Assembly: GCA_030512335.1 (NCBI GenBank)
Contig: JAULSU010000003.1
Span: forward strand, 1,302,001-1,366,000
DNA length: 64,000 nucleotides
Source of the DNA: Immersiella caudata
Taxonomy: Eukaryota; Ascomycota; Sordariomycetes; Sordariales; Lasiosphaeriaceae
Direction: 5' to 3'
The notes under the pieces are model-generated. The model worked only from the letters and a program-made list of their open reading frames with translations, searched no databases and had not been told where the DNA came from. Below, piece after piece: positions 1 through 10,054 of the stretch (position 1 is the stretch's first letter; each line of letters begins with the position of its first letter). The translations under genes were made by a program, and so were the position numbers.

Positions 1-2611
1 CTGGAGAGAGTTGAGGACCCCATGATGTTGTAGTTGGGGGGGAGTTTGGTTTTCATGATACCCTGCAGTGATGCTAGTTCCGCCACTTTGTGTCTACCTT
101 AGGAAGTATCTTTGGTGAGGGCGCAGCCCCGTTGCAAATAGACGCTGAAACATAATGTTTATTCACGCAACTTGAACATGCAAATCAGACGCTGAAGAGA
201 ATGACAGACACACCTTCCGGCCCCCGCTTGCCCCCAACTCCAACTCATCAGCCACTCCAAGCATTCCACTCCGATTTCACATATCTAGCTTTGCGCTGAG
301 AGAAACTTCAGCCTCTTGCTCTGGTTGCGCGCCCCAATCTTCAACAGAGAGCAGCATTTCCTACTGACAAATTGGGTATCTAGCTCTGGTACGAACCGCC
401 CATTCTTGTCCCGCTTTCTCTTCACACCCTGACTTTTTCGCTAAACCAAGCGATTCCGTTCCACGACGGCTTGATTCTTCACTGACGGTGCAACCCTCCC
501 ATTCTTCCTCCGCCTCGGCTTGGATGCTTCAAGTCTCTTGGTTCGCAAGGTACGCTTGCCGGCGCGAGCGCGCCGCTTCGAACAGGAAAAGTTGGCCGAT
601 TCGTCAGCCTTCAACCTGTCGTTGGTCAAGTTTGCATCCCTCTGGTCCAGGGTTTGTGGCCATGGTAAATCGTAGACGGTAGTTGTGGCCCAAGGGCACG
701 TTATTGGGGATGCTAACGATAATAATGATGGAGTGGTCTCGGCTGAACGCAGATGATAGCCGTTGGTCTTTTCATCTTTGACGGCGTCCCTGACCAGCGT
801 TGCCCCACTTGATACTTGAAGGTGGAAGATCGCCTTTTCGGCCAGAGTTACTGCGGGGTTCGAAGGCTGGAGTTGAAGGGGAGTTTTCCAATCTGGCTTG
901 ACACAGTAGGGGGCGGGCCCGAGTACCGTCTGCCAGAATTTCTGCCGTGAATCTAGCTGCTCTTGGGACTCTCTCCGCTTGACGAGCACGCTTCCTTGGA
1001 GGGGGAAATGAAGCGCAGGACACTCATTGTACTCACAGCCCCCTTTGTGTTTTTGGGGTTCCTCATCGCGATTGTTGCAATTTGACGGCTTCCATACCCT
1101 CCGGGATGCTTCGCCGATATCGTACTATCCTGACATCGTTACCCTTAGCTCTCGTGGATAGAAAGATATGCGGGTGACTTTTGCCGATGATAGTTGGCGT
1201 GCGTGTCTGGCTAAGTGAGTATTGCCTTGAAATGTGATGGGATAACGTGAGGTTTGCGAGACGCAAGGGATGAGGTCTAGCGTTTCGCTGAAATTGTCCT
1301 GGAAGGCGCGAGCACGTTGGCTGCTATGGGAATTGTCTCCATCCCTGCATCAAATCCGAGCTTCCTAAAACGACCACCAGTCCAGCGTCTCCGAAACGGG
1401 CCCTAGCAAATCGTGTAGTCCCTGCAGACCGGTTTTCTCGTATGCAGGCATTTTGACACTCAACCGAATCGCACGTGCAATAGCAATCAACGCAGTCGCA
1501 TCGCAGATCTGCACTGTCACCTGGCAACCTCTCCGACTACAGCGCTCTCAGCCGCGGGTTCTTTCCCTGCCTCCTAGCCCCTCACTGCCGCGTCCAGACT
1601 GCATACCGCCTGCTGCCATCCAACACAACCCCACCTGTCGTCTAATATTATTACAAATTGTGGCGACTCACTTCGGTGAAGGACCCGCATACTCAATTCC
1701 ATCCTTGTGCAGGATTGGGCCAGCATCAAATCACCTCCAGTCGAAGGGTTGGAGTTGAATCGCAAACACAATCTGCTGGTCAGTATCAGGGGCGCTATCG
1801 ACTGTAGAATCCCCAATGCAGCGTTACACAAGCCACAAATTCACACGCGTTCCGCATTCCTGCCGGCAACGACACGCGGAAGCTCTCCGAGCCGCCATGG
1901 AAAAGTTCCGTGCGTGCGGCAACCTCGGTCCAGAGCGGTCTTGTCCTGCTCGTGCGCCAAACGACGGGCTCTGAAGCGCGCTTAGTATCATGCGGCCCTG
2001 TGGCGGAGGCGGCTCGTTTCAACCCGGCTATAATGGGCGCAGCTATCAAGTCAACAGGGGATGGCCCGGCAGCAAGATCTTGGCACAAAAGCCCATGGTG
2101 GCCATTGAGGTCTCAATTGCAATGAAACACTCGGATTCAGCCCCGCGACCAATCGCCTTACTCGGATTTCCACGCACCGCAGCCTCCAAGACCCATCGCC
2201 CGGGACACCATCCCATGTGAGAAACACGGGAGCGAAGCAAGCGCTTGCCCCGTTGCATCCACCCTGAGGAGCAACATCATGCCCCAACCGCGTGTTGGAG
2301 ATCCAATGGGGAGTTGCATCGGCCGAGCAGCCGCGAGGGGCACCTGCAGTCGGGGTCTCCACGGTGAGCGGGAGACTCCGCAGATGCTGAAGCTCTTCTG
2401 AGAGTCAGGCTCTTCCCTGCGCCGCATATTAAGAGCAGGCCGGCTCCTGGTCCGTATCCCGCATCTGCACGTTCCCCTCATCTTCCCCTTTTACTGCAGC
2501 GTGTTTCCTGTGATTCCATCTTTCCATCATCGATATCTCACTTTTACGTCTACTACGCGGACCCACCCATCCACCACATATTCTCAAGCTACACAGCTTC
2601 CAAGATTCACC
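1..2611. other. Intergenic region, no supported gene
   Basis: No convincing gene was found. On the minus strand one reading frame stays open from about 1135 down to a stop at 441 (over 220 codons, basic C-terminal end) but it contains no ATG near its start, no recognisable domain, and no clear splice acceptor that would supply one. It could be the last exon of an unseen gene or chance openness in GC-rich DNA. The last few hundred bases before 2612 are pyrimidine-rich, as expected for a fungal promoter and 5' leader. Confidence 0.5.
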
Positions 2612-3410
2612 ATGGCGGACCTCCCTGACTACGTGCTTGATCACAATGCCGTGACCAAGGACGAGGGCGTCAATTGGAGACATGGTAGAGCCCCTGACTA
2701 CACTAACACCAGAAAGGTGTGGGCTGAAAGTATGCGTTCTACGGAGCTTGCCGTTTGTTAGGGCCGAGACTGACATCTCAACAGCTAAGAAGGCAAACCA
2801 CGAGGCCGCTAGTCTCCCAGACTTGGTTGAAAAACTCGTCAAAAACTGGGAGATTGAGGCATCGTACAAGATGGACCTCAAGGACTGGCGCACCGTTGAC
2901 ACGTCCAACTACACCTTCTCGGTCAACGGCGGCCCACCTCAGACAGGCGACCACATGCTGAAGGTCGGCACATACAACGCCATCATCGAGCCCAATGAGT
3001 TCTACTGTCCGTTCCACTCGAGCTTCGACGCGAGCCACAAGACCTTCAAGCGCATGATGCCTACCTTTGCGTGGGAGGTGCTCGAGGTTTTCAGCGGGCC
3101 GCCGCAGGTGTCTTTTCGCTGGCGCCACTGGGGCACCATGAAGGAGGACTACACAGGGTTCAACGAGTAAGATTAGCTCGTTTGCGAAGCTGGGTTTTCT
3201 ACTAACTGTCAATGTAGCAAGGGAGAGAAGGTGTCGATCAAGGCCCACGGTGGACCTATCGACATTGAGGGCGTTGGTGTCGCTATTGTTAATGACAAGC
3301 TTCAGCTGACCAAAGTCGAAGTTTTCTTCGACCCCATGACCATGTTCCGCCAAATGGCCGCGCAGGGTAACGTGACAAAGGAAAAGGTCGATCAAGTTGA
3401 GCTTCAGTAG
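2612..3410 (+). CDS. SnoaL-like pathogen-related protein
   Basis: Three exons: 2612-2729, 2785-3166 and 3218-3410 (693 nt, 230 aa). Introns are 55 and 51 nt with GT/AG ends, and the second has an ACTAAC branch site. The ATG at 2612 is in good context (CACC before it). The protein resembles the fungal and plant pathogen-related protein family, which has a SnoaL-like alpha+beta-barrel fold. The matching segments are an N-terminal stretch ending in VNWRHGRAPDY, a middle region asking about a NAFL/NAII-like core (YNAIIEPNEFY), and FRWRHWGTMKEDYTGF near residue 170. The family is thought to bind small hydrophobic ligands, but no enzymatic function is established. There is no signal peptide, so it is probably cytosolic. 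The family assignment is from remembered motifs; the biological role is unknown. Confidence 0.85.
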
Positions 3411-3998
3411 ACTCTTGGAAAAAAAAAATTTTTAAAATTTTTTTTTTTGGGATATACGTACAATACCCAGCTGGATATACGAGCGTTTCTGAGAAAGCCG
3501 GAGTTCCACCTGCGATTCAAGGCAACTCGGGTTTTCGCTAGTTTGCTAGACTGAATCGGTAACGTTGAAACAAGCGTGTTCGGATTGTGTGCGGCTGGCC
3601 ATTCATGTGGCCCCTTTCAGCAACAAGTGGGGATCGCCATTGTCATGCAAAAAGGAGTGTTTTCGTGTAGGAAGACTGCGAGGCGCGACATCAAACACCG
3701 ACGCCTTCGCCGGTCCATGGGGACTCTGACACAGTTGGCTCGGCGGAAATGTGAGTCGTGGGGTCCAAGTCTAACAAAAGTAGATCCACATGGCTTGGGT
3801 CGAACGCAACGACAACGCCTCGGGCGTCCCGATGACGAGTCGACTTCGGGATCCCAGCTTGCGATACTTGTGCAGGCAATGTCTTCAGGGCGCGCATTTT
3901 CACCATGGGATTTCTAGACCACCTCTCCCATTTTGCGTCTCTACCTGTTCTCTTCTCACGCCAGTCTCAAGTCCCGGATATCCTTAAACACCGCCATC
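3411..3998. other. Intergenic region with A/T tract
   Basis: This stretch holds the 3' flank of the upstream gene, with an A-run and T-run tract at about 3419-3448 that may act as a polyadenylation or termination region, then the promoter of the reductase gene. No ORF here has protein-like features. Confidence 0.6.
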
Positions 3999-5198
3999 AT
4001 GCCCGCCGCCATCGAGAAGATGATGAAACAATATGTTGCGACCAAGAAGGGTGGCCCCTTCCAGGTCGTCAACGGCGATTATCCCATCCCTGGTCCCGAT
4101 GAGATCTGCATCCGGAACCGTGCCGTCGCCTTGAACGCGCTCGACCTCAAGAGTCTCCATCACGGCATGATGGTGCAGCAATACCCTGAGATCTTCGGCA
4201 TCGATACCGCCGGCGTGGTCGAAGTTGTCGGTTCCAACGTGACGGCCTTCAAAGCTGGCGATGCTGTCATGAGTTCCGCAGGTCTCGGCGGTCGCAAGGG
4301 CGCCTTCCAGGATGTGACCACCGTCCCGGCGCACTTTGCCTCGCGCAAGCCCTCAACCTGGAGTTTCGCGCAGGCCTGCTCCGCACCGTAAGTCCCCCCC
4401 TTTTTTCCCCCTTGTTGACTACCACCATACCAACAGTCATCGCCCAGAATCTGCTACCTCACCGCCGCTGCCGCTATCACCAAAGGCCTCAACACCCCCC
4501 TCCCGCACCTCCAACCGCGCAAGCCCCTCACCCGCGAAGACTCCTCCTCCGAGTACCTCCAAGAGCGCCACCTCCGCTCCAAATCCCTCGGCGGTCTCGC
4601 CCTCGCCCTGGCCAACCCGCCCCCTCCCCCGCCCCTCAACTCCATCCTCATCATCGGCGGCTCCTCCGGCGTCGGCGCCTCCGCCATCCAACTCCTCCGT
4701 CTCACCCTCCCCGGCGCAACCATCATCTCCACCAACTCCCCCGCGCACAACAAGCATCTCGCTTCCCTCGGCGCCTCCGTCTGCGTCGATCGCAATCTCG
4801 CCATGCCGAAGCTGCTCGCAGCTATCAAAGCCGCTTCCCCCGCGCAGCGTGGTGTAGACGCCATTCTTGACGCCGTGGCCGGCGCAGGGGAGGATTCGTC
4901 GCTCTTCTCGGTGCTCAACAAGGGCGGACCGAATTTGTACACGAATGTGTTTACGGGCAAGGAGGTGAATGCGCCCGAGGGGGTCAAGGCGACAAAGGTG
5001 TTTGCGCATATGATGTTTGTCACGCCGGATCCGGACGGCGCGCCGGCGATGGCGAGGCTGGCGGACCTGGTGGACGAGGGGAAGTATAAGTTGCCGTTGG
5101 AGATTGAGGTTGTCGGGACGGGGCTGGAGGAGATTGGAGGTGGTTTGGAGAAGTTGAAGAAGGGGGTGAGTGGGAGCAAGTTGGTTGTTGCTTTGTAA
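3999..5198 (+). CDS. Zinc-type medium-chain dehydrogenase/reductase (ToxD-like)
   Basis: Two exons, 3999-4387 and 4448-5198 (1140 nt, 379 aa), separated by a 60-nt GT-AG intron. The ATG at 3999 is preferred over an in-frame ATG at 3933 because residues 1-20 (PAAIEKMMKQYVATKKGG) already match the family start. The N-terminal GroES-like part (about residues 20-125) contains the NALDLKSLHHG and GIDTAGVVEVVG segments. The Rossmann nucleotide-binding glycine motif GGSSGVGASAIQLLR sits near residue 185, and VDAILDAVAG lies further on. Cysteine ligands typical of a structural zinc site are lacking, as in ToxD and trans-enoyl-reductase-like members. It is predicted to be an NADPH-dependent oxidoreductase; the substrate is unknown. 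Neighbouring genes give no pathway clue. Confidence 0.88.
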
Positions 5199-5521
5199 GG
5201 GATTGTGTAAAGAGGGGAGGGAGAGGTGTAGAGGATAGCGGGTCTGTGAAGGGGGAATGTTGGTATGTAGCAGTCATAATGAAAAGTCTTTGCGTCAGAT
5301 CGATGTTGAAGCGGCGAGGAAGAAGTGTTATGGCCAGCCTGACTCTTATGAAGAATCCATATTTTCTCCACACAGGGCCGGCGTGAGATGGAAATTTAAA
5401 ATTTAAATTATCCGCCCGCATAAAGCATCCAGCCTGGCCTATCCAAAACCACCATGCCAGCGACGTTGCTACTCGAGTATTCAAAGCTTTCGAGCCTCCG
5501 AGTCACGTATCCATAGCAATA

Positions 5522-5560
5522 CCCCCCCCCCCCCCCTTTTTTTTTTCTTTTTTTTTTTCC
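5522..5560. repeat. Poly-C / poly-T homopolymer tract
   Basis: A run of about 16 C followed by about 22 bases of nearly pure T. It lies between the reductase gene and the protease gene on the opposite strand. Tracts like this are prone to length change and sequencing error. Confidence 0.9.
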
Positions 5561-5610
5561 AATCTCCAGGCGTGGTCACCTTCACCTTGGAGCTTCCTAT
5601 CCTTCTGCAA

Positions 5611-8600
5611 TCATGGGCCCAAAACTGGGGTGTGGGGGGCCCTGGTGGCAGGAGGAAAGACGCACGAGGGCTGAGAAATAGTCAGCATGTTCCTTTCTTT
5701 CCTGTTTCTTTTGACTTTCTTACCTCTGCAGTAGTTGGTAGATTCGCTAATGCCGTGGTGCTGATCACATCCGCAAACATGTTTTTGTTCGGCGTCGTAT
5801 ACGCCGGCTGCACTGCGGTCGAGTCTCCCCCTTGGTTGACCTCTGGCACGCACGTCACCAATTGATCGATCGCCACCCGAAGACCTTCGTTGCCAAGGAT
5901 AGTCTTCGGGTTCGGCATTGGCAAAATGGCTACGGGCGGGAAATTTGCCCCCTTGAGCCTCCGTGCTTCGCTGATCAGGCGATCCTTGGCATTTAGCACC
6001 GTCCACTCGCCACGAGCCAGCATCAAGGCGACGAGGCCGGCCACCTGAGCGGTGGCGGGCGATGAGCCGTCCTCGCGGCGGTATTGGTTATCTTGCGTGT
6101 GGCCAGCGCAGACGACATCGACACCGTTGGCGTACCCGGTGAGTATCCCTCTGCCGCCTATATCAAGATAATTGGAAAAATGCGCACGCACCGAGTTCTG
6201 GTCCGCCGCGCCAATCACAATGAGGTTGGTGTTTGTTCCGCCGTTGCGTCGGGGTGTGTAGCCTCCCAAGTCCTCGCCCCTCTCTGCGTTGTTGCCTGTA
6301 CTCGCAACCGGCACGACCTTGAGCCCAGGCAGCCGCGGCAGCAAGTGAGTGAACGGGTCGTAGCTGTTCGGTGCCTGGGACTCACGCAGCCTGAGTCGGT
6401 CCCGCGGAAAGCCGATTGACATGCTCATGACGCCCATTTGCGCTGAAAGCATGTCAAACTCGACCAAGGCAAAACCGCGGATTACATGATCAAGCCAAGG
6501 AGGATTGTTTCCCGTCTCCAAAATCTTGATGGGCACAAGGCTAGCATGCTTGAAGACGCCGGAGTACTGGCCGCCGACACACGAGGCCATGCATGTTCCA
6601 TGTCCGTCTTTGTCTTCGTCACCTCGAACGCGCAGATCCTCCTGCATGGCATTGTAGCTGATGGAGAAGGGGCTGTTTGCAAACTCCTGGCAGTCTTGAT
6701 CAGTATTGGGGAACATCTTTCAGCCAGGGAGGATATGCGCACTCTATGTGTCGCTCTGGTGCCGCTGTCGAGGACATAGACCCTCACTTGGTTTGCGGGT
6801 GGGTTGGGATCGTAAATGTAGTCGTTGAAAGCGTAGCCTAGGCAATCAGCCGTATTAGCTGGCATGTTTTCAGTTTAGCAAGCGGCATATGCTTACGTCT
6901 TGCGTTGTTGGATCCTCCCAAGCCCGTCATGGTCCATAGGGCTGTCAGCCAGGAGAGATGGAACGGTGGCCCGTTCTGTTGAGCTTGGTTGGTTGGGTCG
7001 TCGTCATCGAAGAGCGGCCCGGACTGGATGAAGTGACCAAAATTACCGGGCAGCGTCAAGGCGCGTTTGTGGAGGCTACTAGGGATGCTTTCGTTCGTGC
7101 CAGCTGCGGGCCCGGGCTCCCTGCGGTCTAATCGGGAGTCGCCTGGGCGGCCTTCGGGGTCAGCTTGGATTCTGCGACTGAGAGTCGCCACCTTTGGGTT
7201 CGCCAGCATTGCGTCGATGGCCTCATCGGTCATGTCGGCCGTAAGCGCGCGCAGCTCAACTTTTTCATAGTTGATCCTCGTGATGATGATGGAATTCATC
7301 TTAACAATCTCCTCGATGACAGCGACATAGTCCTGCTGGGTAGTGCCGTCGGCCATTAGCAGCACGACTGGTGTTGGAGTCGCGTCAGGTGGTTGCGATG
7401 TGGTTTGAGATGGGGCTGTAGGATTAGGATTGCTTGTTGACGGGAAGAGTTTCTGCCAGATCAGGATGATGATACCAACTGCATGGGCGTCAGAGAAGTT
7501 TCAGGCAAAACTGGGGCCGAGGGGCATACAGAAGAAACCGATACCAACGGGGATTGCCCCGAGCGCGAGGACAGGGCCATATGCGACAAGCTACAGCAAC
7601 TGGTTAGCCCCAGACAAGCACTTCAGCGCCCATTGAACATACAGCGCTTCGAACGATTAGAACAACCTGAGCGGCCGAAAGCTCCCCCGCGAGGAGTCTG
7701 TCGAGATTTGTCTCAACATTTCGGAAAGCTCGAGGTGCTTCCTGCGCTGTGTGCTTGTTAATAACCTTGCGGTCTATTGTCGCCACTCTGGTTCTGGATA
7801 CTCACCTTGTTGCTGCCAGGTCCTGTAGTCGCCGGCATCTAATCTCTGCCGCAGATGTCAATACTTTTCCAGGTAGAACAAAAGAAAATTGTACGAACCA
7901 AACCCGCGCCGGGATTATCAATGTCCAATTGCACGTACCGCCCGACGTTGCGCGTACTTGTCATGGCAATCTCCTCTGAACGAGGTCATTAGCTTAGCCG
8001 CGCCTTCCCCAGCTAAGGGAAAAAACTGTAGGGGGAGGCAGGTACCAAGTTCAACTCTGACAGGGGTGAACCGATTTCGCAGGCCCTGCAGCAGGCCGCT
8101 TTGGCGCTTCATCATCCTTTTCCCGTTCGCCGAACTCGCCATCTCCGTCAGCAGCTTCTCCGCCTCGTCCAGAAGTCCCCTCGCCGCGCTCATGGCTACG
8201 TGGTACCGTCGGATCAGGGCGGCGAGCTCCTCGAGCGTTGGATCTTTCCAGTCCGTGTCTTCATAGACTTGGATCCGATTGCCGCCACCGCAAGTCTCAC
8301 CTGGGTTTCCCGCGCATCGCACGCTGCAGTCGCCCGCTGGCGCAGAATTTGCCCCTCTCAGCGTGTTGCCCACGAAGCACTGAGAGCCAAACTCCACGCC
8401 CGCCCAGCGCCAGCCAGCGTCACGCGCAAGAGCGACGCATTTCTCAACCGTCATTCCGTTCCCACCCTCTTGTGTCGACGAGTCGGCCCGGAGCACGCGA
8501 GCTCCGTTCGCGAAGTCGATGAAGCATCCGCGGTTCTGGAAGCTGCCCACAGAAGGCACCGTCGTGGGGGGCGGCGGCAGGGGCGTCCAGGTTGTGTTCT

Positions 8601-9435
8601 CATATATGCTGATCCGATGATCGCCGCCGCAAACATCCAGCAAGCTTCCACCGCATGGCATGTTGCATTGGTCCGCGGCGGTCTCGGACGAACCCGATGC
8701 AATGTCGTTTCCCCAGAAGCATTCCCTGTTGGCAGTTAGCTCTCTGCACTCCTTAACATCAAGAGATTGACTGACCTGGAGAACTCAACGCCAGCATAGC
8801 GGAATCTCTGAGCGAGCTGCACGCAGCGTTCGACCGTCATGCCAGGCTCGTCGGCGGAGCCACCAGTCAGCGCCCGGGCATTTGAGCTATCGGTTCGACA
8901 GCCTCTAGAGACAAAACCGTCTGCCGAAGGCTTCACGGTCGGCTGGGTATTTTCGGGAGTCAAGTCAATGGCCCTTGCGAAACAATTCTCGGCGTCGACA
9001 TTGGTGGCAATGAGCGCACCGAAGCCACACCTGCTGTTGCCAGCCAGCGATATGCCACCACATCGGTTTGGACATGTCAAGATGCGCGAAAGCCTTTCCT
9101 CAAGTCAACATGGCGCGTCTTTTCTTTGGCCGCGGATGCACTCACAAATCTTGGGCTGTCGAGCCCAGCAGAGGCGGCGGCACCGAGCCATCATTGCACG
9201 AGTATGAGATTTGCGCGAGCGTGCCGGTCTGGCTGATCGAAGAAGCAAAGACGCCAGGGCGCCCGCCGTAGACGGAGTTTGTGCTGAATCGCTGGATAGC
9301 TCTCTGGAGGGTCTCTTCGTACGCTGGCCCTGCATCGCAACCTTCTGGCACCGTGGCACATTGCAGCGTCTGCGAGAGACCGAGCCCAGCAAGCGCAACA
9401 AGAATGCAAATGGCGGTCAACATTTTGGTGTCCAT
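5611..9435 (-). CDS. WSC-domain, membrane-spanning subtilisin-like (S8) fusion protein
   Basis: Eleven exons were inferred: 9435-9146, 9093-8776, 8725-8046, 7975-7939, 7843-7806, 7746-7643, 7590-7530, 7478-6897, 6858-6743, 6686-5724 and 5670-5611 (1082 aa). All phases agree; without the last intron the ORF ends at 5682. Order of parts: signal peptide (residues 1-22), a cysteine-containing region, two WSC carbohydrate-binding-type domains (about 156-255 and 270-355, each with MTVE.CV and YAGVEF/WAGVEF-like cores), a helical basic region (365-475), a long hydrophobic stretch (about 478-520), a propeptide-like region, then an S8 catalytic domain. The catalytic residues appear intact: Asp734 in VLDSG, His771 in DGHGT, oxyanion Asn874 in STGNN and Ser951 in GSSPATAQVAG (normally GTSMAxPHVAG). 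The second exon acceptor (AAAG) is weak. It is divergent from the cysteine-repeat gene. Substrates and the side of the membrane carrying the protease are unknown. Confidence 0.8.
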
Positions 9436-10054
9436 GGCCTGCTGTCACCAGAGCCGAGTCTAGGAGGGATTGACTCCAAGTTCTTTTTGGCGTCGAGAAG
9501 CGGGCGCCATCGCTTCAACATTCACTATTACACCAATAATGTTGCCCGCACCGTCCTTACATGGATGATGTCGATTACAGCACGTGCAACCCGACCATTC
9601 GCTGTTGGTGTGCCCCTGAATGGCCTGATGTCGGACGCGGGATGGGAACAAATATCCCAATTGTATCTCATTCGCCGACGTTGCTTACTCACGGTGCCAT
9701 CAAAATGCTGTCGGTAAGCCTAGAGCTTCGGTAAAAGCGCTAAATTTATGTATCTGCCTACAGAGTGGCACCTAAGAGTTACCACCAAGCTTATCTACTT
9801 TAAAGGCACGCTCACGAAACGAGATTAAGCTTACTTTCGCTGCATGTCGTGTTACGTCCCACGGGCTACTCGGCGCATGAGCCTCACATTACGGCCGCTC
9901 CGATGGTCAGATGACTTGGGATACGATTGACTAGATACAGACAACATCCGTGGTCGGCTTATCGCTTGAACGAGCAGGTCAGTCTAGCTTCAGGTCAAAA
10001 GCGCCCATTACTAAATTTGACTGCCACGGAATGACCACACCAAGGGGCAAAATC
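9436..10054. promoter_or_regulatory. Shared intergenic promoter of divergent protease and Cys-repeat genes
   Basis: About 620 bases separate the start codon of the WSC-subtilisin gene (minus) from the preferred start of the cysteine-repeat gene (plus). No other gene lies between them, so this interval should hold both promoters. No single regulatory site could be assigned with confidence. Confidence 0.45.

Noticed and set aside
4336..4857. Pro/Ser-rich plus-strand ORF of 173 codons
   Set aside because: It overlaps exon 2 of the reductase in another frame; its composition reflects C-rich codons of the true gene.
6715..6743. A 26-nt intron ending just before ATGTTCCCC in the subtilisin gene
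   Set aside because: Too short for a fungal intron; the longer 56-nt version with a TACTGAT branch site gives the better family match around the catalytic Asp.
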